DNA from: Acidobacteriota bacterium
GTDB lineage: Bacteria; Acidobacteriota; Vicinamibacteria; Vicinamibacterales; UBA2999
Reading direction: 5' to 3'
Assembly (NCBI GenBank): GCA_022842985.1
Contig: JALHON010000008.1
Location: 1 to 39,268 of the forward strand
DNA length: 39,268 nt
The notes beneath the pieces are model-generated. The model was not told the origin of the DNA. It worked only from the letters and a program-made list of their open reading frames with translations, and searched no databases. A program made the position numbers and the translations under genes. This document shows, piece after piece, positions 16,193 through 24,039 of this stretch; position 1 is the stretch's first letter; the number at the start of each line of letters is the position of its first letter.

Positions 16193-17371
16193 GTGACGGG
16201 CGCGTCCTCACTCCCGCCGGCCAGGCGCGCCGCGCGCAGCCACATTCCAGAGCTCGACGGCGTGCGCGGGCTCGCCATTGCCGGCGTGATGGCCCTGCAC
16301 TTCGTCAACAACCAGGTCACGCCCACCAACACGCTCGAGCGGGCCGCGGTGACGCTGTCGAACTACGGCCTCTGGGGCGTCGACCTGTTCTTCGTCCTGT
16401 CGGGGTTCCTCATCACCGGCATCCTCGCCGATGCCCGCGGCCGCGACGGCTACTTCTCCAGCTTCTTCATCCGGCGCGCGCTGCGCATCTTTCCGCTCTA
16501 CTACGGCGTGCTCCTGGTGATGACGGTGCTCGTGCCGCCGGCCGTTCTCGGCGCCCTCGACCACGAACTGCTCGACGTGCGCGCGCTCTGGCCCTGGCTC
16601 TGGACCTACCTCACGAACGTCTATCTGGCGCCCGAGACGACCTTCTCCATCCCCTACGTGAGCCACTTCTGGTCGCTCGCCATCGAGGAGCACTTCTACC
16701 TGGTGTGGCCGTTCGTGATCTGGAGCCTGTCCACGTCGCGGGCGATGCAGGTGTCTGCCGGCCTCGGGCTGCTGGCGCTGTCCCTGCGGCTCTACTTCGG
16801 GGTGACCGCCCCGGCGCAGCTCTACGCCGACGTGCTCACACCCTGCCGCGTCGATGCCTTGTGCGCGGGCGCCTGGTTCGCTTTGGCGGCCCGTCAGCAG
16901 GGCGGACTGCCCCGTGACCTGACCCTGCGGATCGCCGGCGTCGCGGCGGCCCTCGTCGTGGCGCTGTCGTTCTGGCACATCGTCAGCCACGCGGCCGAAG
17001 TGGCCGTGCTGGCGCTGCGCACGACGGCGCTGGCGGTGTTCTTCGGCGCCCTCATCCACGCGATGACCCATCACCCCGGCCTCGAGGGTCTGAAGGCCGC
17101 GATGCGCGCCGGCTGGCTCCGGCATCTCGGCCGCTACAGCTACGGGCTGTACGTCTTCCACGGCATCGTCGCCTACGCGATGCATCGGGCCGCCGTTCCG
17201 GCGTGGTTCGCCGGTCTCACCGGCCTGCACACACTCGACGCGCTGCTCATGGTGACGGCCGGCGTCAGCGTCTCGTATGCGCTGGCCCTGGCCAGTTACC
17301 ACGGCTTCGAGCAGCCGTTCCTGACGCTGAAGGACCGCTTCACGCCGTCCGCGTCACCGCCGGCCGTCTGA
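16193..17371 (+). CDS. Acyltransferase 3 family membrane protein
   Basis: The 392-residue integral membrane protein begins its first helix with ELDGVRGLAIAGVMALHFVN, the family signature with a conserved His. GVDLFFVLSGFLITGIL and FIRRALRIFPLYY follow, and later SHFWSLAIEEHFYLVWPFVI, all standard blocks of acyltransferase-3 (OafA/NodX-like) enzymes. About ten membrane helices are expected, and no SGNH domain is attached. It would O-acylate (commonly O-acetylate) sugars of the polymer or its lipid-linked unit. The GTG start at 16193 lies 16 bp behind the fusion protein stop, so the two are co-transcribed. It ends 13 bp from the convergent beta-helix gene. Confidence 0.9.
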   Translation: MTGASSLPPARRAARSHIPELDGVRGLAIAGVMALHFVNNQVTPTNTLERAAVTLSNYGLWGVDLFFVLSGFLITGILADARGRDGYFSSFFIRRALRIFPLYYGVLLVMTVLVPPAVLGALDHELLDVRALWPWLWTYLTNVYLAPETTFSIPYVSHFWSLAIEEHFYLVWPFVIWSLSTSRAMQVSAGLGLLALSLRLYFGVTAPAQLYADVLTPCRVDALCAGAWFALAARQQGGLPRDLTLRIAGVAAALVVALSFWHIVSHAAEVAVLALRTTALAVFFGALIHAMTHHPGLEGLKAAMRAGWLRHLGRYSYGLYVFHGIVAYAMHRAAVPAWFAGLTGLHTLDALLMVTAGVSVSYALALASYHGFEQPFLTLKDRFTPSASPPAV

Positions 17372-17384
17372 GCGCGCGGCGTCC

Positions 17385-19208
17385 CTACGGCGTGCGGACG
17401 TTGGCGGGCGCCACGGGCGGACCGACGGGCCGCAGTGTGGCGGCGCGCAGCAGCGCCGGCAAGTCGGAGACCTTCTGGTCGCCGAGCGGCTCCACCCATG
17501 GCCAGCGGAGCTCGCCGAAGAAGGCGGGCTTCTCCGTCAGATAGAGGGAGGCCGGCAGCGTCTGTGGCGTCCCCTCCCACTGCACGCGTTCCGTGAGGAA
17601 ATCGAAGTTGCCCTCTCGCACCACGGTGGCGCGGACCTTGGGGTCGGGAGCCTGATCCCACTGGCCCGGGTCGTAGCCCAGCTTCCAGACGGTCGGCGCC
17701 GAACCCCATCGGCTCGTGGTGTGGCCGAGGCTGCCATCGCCCGGGTCTTCGTAGATCCAGCCCGCCATGCGTCCCGCGGCCCCGAGCACGTTGCCGATGA
17801 ACGTGTGCCACCAGGCGCCCACCATCAGTCCGGCACCGCGTGCGTTCACCATGCCCGTGAGCGAGCGGCGCTGGCCCACGAGGTGATTGCGGAACACCGT
17901 CATCGCGATCGCGTTGCCGTGCGTGTTGTCGGCGTCGTAGTTGAACGACGCGTTCCCCTCGAAGAGCACGTGGTGACTGCCCACCATGTGGCTGGCGTTC
18001 AGGCCCACTTCCACCCAGTCGGGCTGGGTGATGATGTAGCCGTTGTCCATGTAGTTGTAGCCCACCACGGACCCGGCGCCGCTCGACCGCACGACCAGCA
18101 CCTTGTTGACGTTCAGCACCGTGTTGTTCTCGATGAGGGTTTCCGACGACCCCCAGGCCATGCTGAGGGCATAGCCGCCGCCGCCGGGCAGCGGCCAGGC
18201 GCCATCACGCAGCGCCGAGTCGCGCACTTCCACCCGGAAGGAGTGGTTGATGCTGATGCCCTCGCCGACCCACAGCGCGTTGTCGACGTTCTTCACCCAG
18301 GAATACGCGGCAGCTTCGAACCGGATCGCGCCTTCACCGCCGCCGCTGAGACTGAGGTCTTCGATGCCCGCGTTCCGCACGTGCGTGTGTTCGGGCATGT
18401 AGCGCGTGACCTGCGCCTGCTTGTCGCGCGTGTAGGTGATGTGGACCGGCGTCGAGAAGGTCAACACGTTGCCGGAGACGGCGACGATCTCCTTGATCTC
18501 GTTGAGGGGCCGGCCGCTGCGGCTGAACCACGTGAGCGACGCCGGAAACGGATCGTCGCCCCACGGCCGCGGCGGATTGTGGCGCTGGAACACGATGCGG
18601 TCGGAGGCCCAGATCGATGCCGGCGCCGACGCGAGGCGCGGCGGCAGCGGCTGCCACGACGCCGTGTTGAAGTCGTCTTCGTCGAGGAGGACGAACTGCC
18701 CGGGAGCGAAGCCCGCGGCGCTGGTCACGCTGATCGACGTGGAGCCCTGGACGGCGTCGGCCGTGAGCGCCACCGAACTGGCGGGGTCGTGCTTCGGCCA
18801 GCGCGCCGGGCCGACGATGATGAGGGGCTGGTTGTCGAGGGCGGCCGCGACGAAGCGGCGAGCCCCGTTGCTCTTGACGAGGCGGGTGGCGTCGGGACCG
18901 GCGCCGCGCAGCGTGATGTCCTTGTTGAGCAGCACGTAGTTGTTCACCAGGAACGTGCCGGCAGAGAAGGCGACGGTCTGTCCGGACGGACACGCGGCAA
19001 TCGCCGCCTGAATGGCCCCGCTGGCGTCGACCGCGCCGTTGCCGAGGGCAGCCGCCTGCAGTGTTGCGCAGACGACGGGCCGGGCGGGAATGCCGCCCCG
19101 CACGCCCGGTGCCCAGGAGGTGCGGCCGACGCCGGGCACGATGCTGTTATCGACCTGTGCCGACACGACCGACGCGGAGATGAGAACCAGGAACAGGACT
19201 TTCAGCAC
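17385..19208 (-). CDS. Secreted right-handed beta-helix (pectate-lyase-like) protein, copy B
   Basis: The 607-residue protein is clearly homologous to copy A at 2720-4585. Shared blocks include TLRGAGP(D/S)ATRLVKSNGAR, NEIKEI, SFRVEVRDSA, VGYNYMDNG, FEGN, and a closing LTEKPAFFGELRWPWV. An uncleavable-looking lipobox is absent; instead a normal signal peptide (VLKVLFLVLISASVVSAQ) is cleaved after SAQ or near it. GTG 19208 with GAGG 6 nt upstream was chosen; the longer frame upstream is Arg-rich and unlikely. The beta-helix fold points to polysaccharide binding or cleavage, but no catalytic set can be assigned. It is divergent from the GH9 gene across 140 bp, and the two may be co-regulated. 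Confidence 0.87.
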   Translation of the reverse strand: MLKVLFLVLISASVVSAQVDNSIVPGVGRTSWAPGVRGGIPARPVVCATLQAAALGNGAVDASGAIQAAIAACPSGQTVAFSAGTFLVNNYVLLNKDITLRGAGPDATRLVKSNGARRFVAAALDNQPLIIVGPARWPKHDPASSVALTADAVQGSTSISVTSAAGFAPGQFVLLDEDDFNTASWQPLPPRLASAPASIWASDRIVFQRHNPPRPWGDDPFPASLTWFSRSGRPLNEIKEIVAVSGNVLTFSTPVHITYTRDKQAQVTRYMPEHTHVRNAGIEDLSLSGGGEGAIRFEAAAYSWVKNVDNALWVGEGISINHSFRVEVRDSALRDGAWPLPGGGGYALSMAWGSSETLIENNTVLNVNKVLVVRSSGAGSVVGYNYMDNGYIITQPDWVEVGLNASHMVGSHHVLFEGNASFNYDADNTHGNAIAMTVFRNHLVGQRRSLTGMVNARGAGLMVGAWWHTFIGNVLGAAGRMAGWIYEDPGDGSLGHTTSRWGSAPTVWKLGYDPGQWDQAPDPKVRATVVREGNFDFLTERVQWEGTPQTLPASLYLTEKPAFFGELRWPWVEPLGDQKVSDLPALLRAATLRPVGPPVAPANVRTP

Positions 19209-19310
19209 ATCAGCCTCGCAGAGTCGTACAATCGGATCGCGTCGCCCACTGCAATATCTGCGCCCTCGGCCGCGCGCGGCGATTCGGCCACATCCAGGAA
19301 CCGCGACTCC

Positions 19311-19352
19311 ATGGGACATACGAGTCGGGTGCGCAACACGACAATATCGTGA
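19311..19352 (+). other. Possible 13-codon leader frame overlapping the GH9 start
   Basis: ATG 19311 opens a 13-codon frame (MGHTSRVRNTTIS) whose TGA (19350-19352) overlaps the GTG start of the GH9 gene as GTGA. AGGA lies about 10 nt before the ATG. The GH9 start itself has no Shine-Dalgarno sequence, so translational coupling through this leader is possible. A frame this short can also arise by chance. Confidence 0.3.
19337..19351. promoter_or_regulatory. Palindrome over the GH9 start codon
   Basis: CACGA (19337-19341) and TCGTG (19347-19351) flank CAATA. The right arm contains the GTG start codon of the GH9 gene. It may be an operator, or in the mRNA a small hairpin that hides the start. 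Arms are only 5 bp. Confidence 0.3.
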
Positions 19353-21196
19353 CGGTGCCGGTGACGCGGAAACCGGGGGCCGGGCGATGGATCGCCGCGC
19401 TGGCCGTGCTGGTGGCGGCAGGCGGGTTCATGGCCGCCGGCGGCGCGCGCCTCGTTCGCGGCGTTGCCGTAGACCTGGCGTCCGCAGGCGTGCGGGCCCT
19501 GCGCGCGCGCGATGTGTCACGAGCGGTCCTGCCGCCGCGACTGATGATGAGTCAGGTCGGGTTCGCGCCCGGCGACGCCAAGCACTTCACGGCCACGACG
19601 AAAGTTACGCGGTTCGTTGTGATTCGCGACATTGGTGGAGACGTCGTGTGGGAGGGCCCTGGCGCGTCGCCGACGGGCGATCCGGCAGACCCTGCCGCGC
19701 CGTCCCGCTGGGGTGGCGACTTCTCGCCGCTCGCCGTGCCAGGACGGTACAAGGTCCGCACCGACACCGGACTCGAGAGCGCGCCGTTCACCATCGCGGC
19801 CGACGTCTTCGACGAGCCCCGGCGGCTCGTCCAGCGGGTCTTCTACTATCAGCGCGCCTTCACCGCCATCGCGCCCGCCCATGCCGAAGGACCGTGGGTC
19901 CATGCGACCGACGCGGCGCGCGCGCCGCCAGGCGTCCGCGGCGGCTGGCACGATGCCGGCGACTACTCGCTCTACAACATGACCACGGTGTCGTCGCTCT
20001 ACTGGCTGCTCGAAGCGCACCGCGACTTCGCGCCTGGTGATGACGCGGCGAACCTGCCGGAATCCGGGAACGGCGTGCCCGACCTGCTCGACGAAGCGCG
20101 GCACGGGCTCGAGTGGCTGCTGAGCGTGCAGACGGCCGACGGCGGTGTCCGCAACAGCACCTGTCTGACCACGTACGGCGCCTACGGCGCCAATCCTCCG
20201 GAGGCCGGCTCCGCCTACGTCCACGGCGAGGTGGGCACGCTGGCCACGGCACGTGCCGTCGGCATCTTCGGCGCGGCCGCTCCGATCTACCGCCTGGTGG
20301 ACGCGGCGTTCGCCGACCGGCTCGTCGCCGCCGCCCTGCGAGGCTGGCAGTTCCTCGAAGGCCGGCCCGACGAACACTCCGACGGACCCACGTGTGGCGC
20401 CTACCGCCAGGATGGCGACGTCCGCGCCGGCCGCGCCACGCGCATGTTCGCGGCCGCGGGTCTGCTCGTCGCCACCGGGGACACCCGCTTCGACCGCGCG
20501 TTCGCCGCGTCGTTCGTGGAGATCGACGAGGAGCCGAGTCCGTATCGCTTCAGCGCGTATGCGGCCCTGCTGTATCGGCGTGCGGCGGCAGCCGATCCGG
20601 CGCGGGTGGCGGCCATCGACGCGCGCCTCGCCACGGTGGCGCGGGAGATCGTGACGGCAGCCGGCCGTCATCCCTACGGATGGACCGGGCGCTACGTCTG
20701 GGGATCCCTGGCCATCGGATTCGAACGGGCCGGCCTGCTCATCGCGGTCTGCCTGACGCAGGCCCCGGCGGTGCCCACGGCGTGTCGCGTCGCGCGGTCG
20801 AGTCTCGACTACGCGTTCGGCCACAATTCGCTCGGCTTCGCCTACGTGTCCGGCCTGCCCGGGGTCACGACGGGGCGACGCCACGCCTTCCATCACTGGC
20901 TCGCGACCCTCGATGCCACGCCCTTCCTGTTCCCGGGGGCTGTCGCCGGCGGTCCGAACGCGCGCCCCGAGCCGGCGGATGGATCACGGCCGCTGGCACG
21001 GCCACGCGCCGTGTGGGGGTACTGGGGCGACCCGGCGATGCCGCGGTCGGCGTCGACGCCGCTCGACGGCCGGTACACCGACAACGACAGCTGGTCGACC
21101 AACGAGGTCGCCATCGCGTGGCAGGCGCCGGCCTTCTACAACCTGGCGTTCGCCGCCTGGGCGGCGCGTCAGGCGCCTCAGCGCGCGGCGAAGTAG
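19349..21196 (+). CDS. Glycoside hydrolase family 9 glycanase
   Basis: The 615-residue protein has an N-terminal hydrophobic segment (ALAVLVAAGGFMAAGGA) that is a signal peptide or anchor. A CelD_N-like immunoglobulin domain follows (LMMSQVGFAPGDAKHFTATT to FTIAADVF), then the GH9 alpha/alpha barrel. The catalytic-base motif GGWHDAGDYSLYN lies near residue 200. The substrate-site block FGHNSLGFAYVSGLPG is followed by an HAFHH motif, and the acid Glu is in DNDSWSTNEVAIAW near 586. GH9 enzymes usually cut beta-1,4-glucans; some act on other beta-linked polymers. Here it may trim the exopolysaccharide or degrade plant glucan. GTG 19349 lacks a clear Shine-Dalgarno sequence, and GTG 19355 or 19361 are alternatives. 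Its 3' end overlaps the convergent epimerase gene by 19 bp. Confidence 0.88.
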   Translation: MTVPVTRKPGAGRWIAALAVLVAAGGFMAAGGARLVRGVAVDLASAGVRALRARDVSRAVLPPRLMMSQVGFAPGDAKHFTATTKVTRFVVIRDIGGDVVWEGPGASPTGDPADPAAPSRWGGDFSPLAVPGRYKVRTDTGLESAPFTIAADVFDEPRRLVQRVFYYQRAFTAIAPAHAEGPWVHATDAARAPPGVRGGWHDAGDYSLYNMTTVSSLYWLLEAHRDFAPGDDAANLPESGNGVPDLLDEARHGLEWLLSVQTADGGVRNSTCLTTYGAYGANPPEAGSAYVHGEVGTLATARAVGIFGAAAPIYRLVDAAFADRLVAAALRGWQFLEGRPDEHSDGPTCGAYRQDGDVRAGRATRMFAAAGLLVATGDTRFDRAFAASFVEIDEEPSPYRFSAYAALLYRRAAAADPARVAAIDARLATVAREIVTAAGRHPYGWTGRYVWGSLAIGFERAGLLIAVCLTQAPAVPTACRVARSSLDYAFGHNSLGFAYVSGLPGVTTGRRHAFHHWLATLDATPFLFPGAVAGGPNARPEPADGSRPLARPRAVWGYWGDPAMPRSASTPLDGRYTDNDSWSTNEVAIAWQAPAFYNLAFAAWAARQAPQRAAK

Positions 21197-22326
21197 TCGT
21201 GGAGGCGGGCGACGATGCGCGGGGCCGCCTGTCCGTCGCCGTACGGATTGGCCGCCGACGCCATCTGATCGTAGGCGGCCGGGTCGCGCAGCAGACGGCT
21301 CACCTCGTCGACGATCGCCTCCGCACGCGCGCCAATCAGGCGGGCCGTGCCGGCCGCGACACCTTCGGGCCGTTCGGTCGTGTCGCGCATGACGAGCACC
21401 GGCTTACCGAGTGACGGCGCTTCTTCCTGCACACCCCCGGAATCGGTCAGCACCAGCCGGCAGTGCGAGAGCAGAGCCACGAACTGGCGGTAGTTCTGCG
21501 GCTCGATGAGATGCACGTTGGGCAGGGCCCCGAGCCGCTGGTGCACCGGGCCCTGCACGTTCGGGTTGAGGTGCACCGGGTAGACGAACCGATGGTCGGG
21601 GAAGGCCGTGGCCAGGCGGGCGAGACCGGCGCAGATCTCGTCGAAGCCGGCGCCGAAGTTCTCGCGCCGGTGGCCGGTCACGAGCACGTACGGCACCGTG
21701 GCCCAGTCGGCCGCGATGAGCGCGCCGAGCTCGCGATGGATGGCGTCGCGGATGTCGGGACGGCGCTGCTGCGCCGTCTCGATGAACAGTGCGTCGATGA
21801 CCGTGTTGCCGGTGACGTCGATGGCGGCGTCGGGCACGCCCTCGCGCCGCAGCGCGTCGGCGGCCGCGGCGGTGGGCGCAAAGTGCATCGAGACGAGTGG
21901 CGTGGCCAGGCGGCGATTCGCCTCTTCCGGGAACGGCGACCAGATGTCGCCGGTGCGCAGGCCGGCCTCGACATGCCCGATGGGGATGCGCCGGTAGAAG
22001 CAGGCCAGGGCCGCGACGAGCACCGTGGTCGTGTCGCCCTGCACGAGCGCGACGTCCGGGCGTGCCCGCTCCAGCCACTCGTCGATGGCCGTCATGAGCC
22101 GGGCGGTCAGGCCGGCCAGCGTCTGGTTCGGCTGCATCACGTCGAAACGGGCGTCGACGTCGATCCCGAACTGGTCGGTCACCTGGCGCAGCATCTCCCG
22201 GTGCTGGCCCGTGGCGACCACCGAACACACGAAGCCGGCGTCCCGCCGCAGCGCGGCCACGACGGGCGCGAGCTTGATGGCTTCCGGGCGTGTGCCCATG
22301 AAGACCGCCACGTGGCGTTTCGTCAC
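21178..22326 (-). CDS. wecB: UDP-N-acetylglucosamine 2-epimerase (non-hydrolysing)
   Basis: The 382-residue protein carries the whole family pattern: VAVFMGTRPEAIKLAPVVAA at the N-terminus, VQGDTTTVLVAALACF, HVEAGLRTGDIWSPFPEEAN RR, VTGHRRENFG, and near the end TDSGGVQEEAPSLGKPVLVM with RDTTERPEGV. It interconverts UDP-GlcNAc and UDP-ManNAc in the cytosol. No UDP-ManNAc dehydrogenase (WecC) is seen in the window, so UDP-ManNAc itself is the likely sugar donor. GTG 22326 overlaps the upstream TagA/WecG-type stop as GTGA, which fits direct supply of that enzyme. It is the last gene of the 27387-21178 block. Confidence 0.93.
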   Translation of the reverse strand: MTKRHVAVFMGTRPEAIKLAPVVAALRRDAGFVCSVVATGQHREMLRQVTDQFGIDVDARFDVMQPNQTLAGLTARLMTAIDEWLERARPDVALVQGDTTTVLVAALACFYRRIPIGHVEAGLRTGDIWSPFPEEANRRLATPLVSMHFAPTAAAADALRREGVPDAAIDVTGNTVIDALFIETAQQRRPDIRDAIHRELGALIAADWATVPYVLVTGHRRENFGAGFDEICAGLARLATAFPDHRFVYPVHLNPNVQGPVHQRLGALPNVHLIEPQNYRQFVALLSHCRLVLTDSGGVQEEAPSLGKPVLVMRDTTERPEGVAAGTARLIGARAEAIVDEVSRLLRDPAAYDQMASAANPYGDGQAAPRIVARLHDYFAAR

Positions 22327-23075
22327 GATTTCCTCCGCGCGAGCTCGCGCAGGACCAGCAGGACGAACTCGGTGTTCGTCGTCAGATACCGCTTCCACAG
22401 CTTCCGCGGCTCCATCACGAGACGCCAGGCCCACTCGAGTCCGAGCCGCTGCACCATCAGTGGCGCGCGCGACACGACGCCGGCGATGACGTCGAAACTG
22501 CCGCCGACGCCGATGACGACCGGCACCTGCAGGGCCGCGCGATGGCGTTCGCAGAACACGTCCTTGAACGGCGTCGGCATGCCGACGAACAGGAAATGCG
22601 GCGCCGCGCCGCGAATGTCATCGACGATCGCGGCGTGATCGGCCGCCGTGAAGTAGCCGTCGCGCGCGCCGGCCACCGTCAGTCGCGGATACCGTTCGCG
22701 GCAGCGCTCGACCACAGTGGCCACCACGTCGGGACGGGCGCCGAGCAGGTAGACCCGCAGGCCCTCGGCATCCCCGGCTTCGAGCAGGCGCGTCATCAGG
22801 TCGATGCCGGCCACGCGCTCGGTGACCGGCCGCCCGAGCAACTTGAGGGCCCACACGACCGACATGCCGTCGGGCACGGCCAGATCGGCGGCCTGGCACG
22901 CCTGACGGAGCTCGTCGTCGCGGCGCATCATGCACAGGTGCGAGGCATTGGCGGTCACGACGATGTGGGTCGTGCGCGGCGCGCGGCACCAGGCCAGGCA
23001 GCGGGCCACGACGCCGTCCATGCCGGCGCGCTCGAACGCGAGGCCGAGCAGTTCCGAGCGCTCAGCGCCGGCCAC
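22323..23075 (-). CDS. WecG/TagA/CpsF family glycosyltransferase (GT26)
   Basis: The 250-residue protein matches the family throughout: VVTANASHLCMMRRDDELRQ, then AVPDGMSVVWALKLLG and RVAGIDLM in the donor site, VYLLGARPDVVATVVERC, FLFVGMPTPFKDVF, and the C-terminal GVGGSFDVIAGVVSRAP with LEWAWRLVMEPRKLWKRYL. Members add ManNAc (TagA) or ManNAcA (WecG) to lipid-linked GlcNAc. Because the neighbouring gene makes UDP-ManNAc and no dehydrogenase is present, a TagA-like ManNAc transfer is the better guess. The C-terminal helices would dock on the membrane. It starts with GTG inside the GT2 gene (14-bp overlap). Confidence 0.9.
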   Translation of the reverse strand: MAGAERSELLGLAFERAGMDGVVARCLAWCRAPRTTHIVVTANASHLCMMRRDDELRQACQAADLAVPDGMSVVWALKLLGRPVTERVAGIDLMTRLLEAGDAEGLRVYLLGARPDVVATVVERCRERYPRLTVAGARDGYFTAADHAAIVDDIRGAAPHFLFVGMPTPFKDVFCERHRAALQVPVVIGVGGSFDVIAGVVSRAPLMVQRLGLEWAWRLVMEPRKLWKRYLTTNTEFVLLVLRELARRKS

Positions 23076-24039
23076 GATCTGATCCTTCGACGGGCCGCGG
23101 GTGTGCCGCCTCCCAGACGGGCCGCTGCTGCTCGTTCAGCCGGGCCGTCGCCGCGGTCTTGCCGCGCAGCAGGCAGGCGTACTGATACCGGCGCAGGAAC
23201 GGGCGGAAGCCAGGTTCGTCGTAGCGGGGCAGGCGCTGCAGGGCGCTGCGGCCATACCCCCACAACATCGCCAGGCTGCCGATGATGGCGGGGTGTTCGG
23301 TGGCGCGAAACACGGCGCTCGCCAGGTAGTAGAGCGGCGCCGTGCCCATGAAGTACTGGCCGAAGCCGGCGCGTGCGCGGCCGGTCCACAGGCCTTTGTG
23401 GCTGGCGCCCTGCGGGCGCAGGTGCAGGAACCGCAGCGCCGGGTCGTTCACACTTTCGGCCAGCCATCCGCGCATCCTCGCGCGGTGGCAGTCGATGCCG
23501 TCCCACATGACCTGCTGCACGAAGCCGCCCAGCTCCGTGAAGCAGGTGCGCCGGTAGAACTTGGTCATGCCGACCGACATCTCGTCGCCGCAGACCTCGG
23601 GCACGAGCGCGCCGGTGCGCGGATGCACGAACCACGGCTTCCCCGACGTCGTCCCCAGGCGTGGTTCGGCCTCCATGCGGGTCACGAGGCCTGCGAAGTA
23701 TCCCGGCGGCAGTTCCAGATCGAGATCCAGCTTGCAGACGTAGTCGAACTCCGCGGGGTCGATGGTGGCATACCCGACGTTGAACGCTTCGATGACGCCG
23801 GCGCCGACCTTGCGATGGCCGCGATTCTGCCGCCGGATCAGGCGCAGATAGGGCAGCCGCGCGGCGTACTCCTCGACGATGGCCGCGGTGTCGTCGCTCG
23901 AGCCGTCGTCGACGATGATCCACAGCGCCGGCGGCAGCGTCTGGGCGGCGACGCTGTCGAGCGTCCGCCTGGCATAGGCGGCCTCATCGCGGCACGGCGT
24001 GATGAGGCAGTAGCGGCGGGAGGGTGTGGGCGTCGTCAC
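23062..24039 (-). CDS. Glycosyltransferase family 2
   Basis: The 325-residue protein has a GT-A catalytic domain: CLITPCRDEAAYARRTLDSV, the nucleotide-binding strand WIIVDDGSSDDTAAIV, and a DxD motif in YVCKLDLDLELPPGYF. The second half contains MSVGMTKFYRRTCFTELGGF followed by WDGIDCHRARMRGW, the usual acceptor-side region with an acidic base candidate. The C-terminus is basic, without transmembrane helices, so it acts in the cytosol or at the inner leaflet. Start GTG 24039 overlaps the asparagine-synthase-like stop as GTGA. The sugar it transfers is unknown. Confidence 0.9.
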   Translation of the reverse strand: MTTPTPSRRYCLITPCRDEAAYARRTLDSVAAQTLPPALWIIVDDGSSDDTAAIVEEYAARLPYLRLIRRQNRGHRKVGAGVIEAFNVGYATIDPAEFDYVCKLDLDLELPPGYFAGLVTRMEAEPRLGTTSGKPWFVHPRTGALVPEVCGDEMSVGMTKFYRRTCFTELGGFVQQVMWDGIDCHRARMRGWLAESVNDPALRFLHLRPQGASHKGLWTGRARAGFGQYFMGTAPLYYLASAVFRATEHPAIIGSLAMLWGYGRSALQRLPRYDEPGFRPFLRRYQYACLLRGKTAATARLNEQQRPVWEAAHPRPVEGSDRGRR

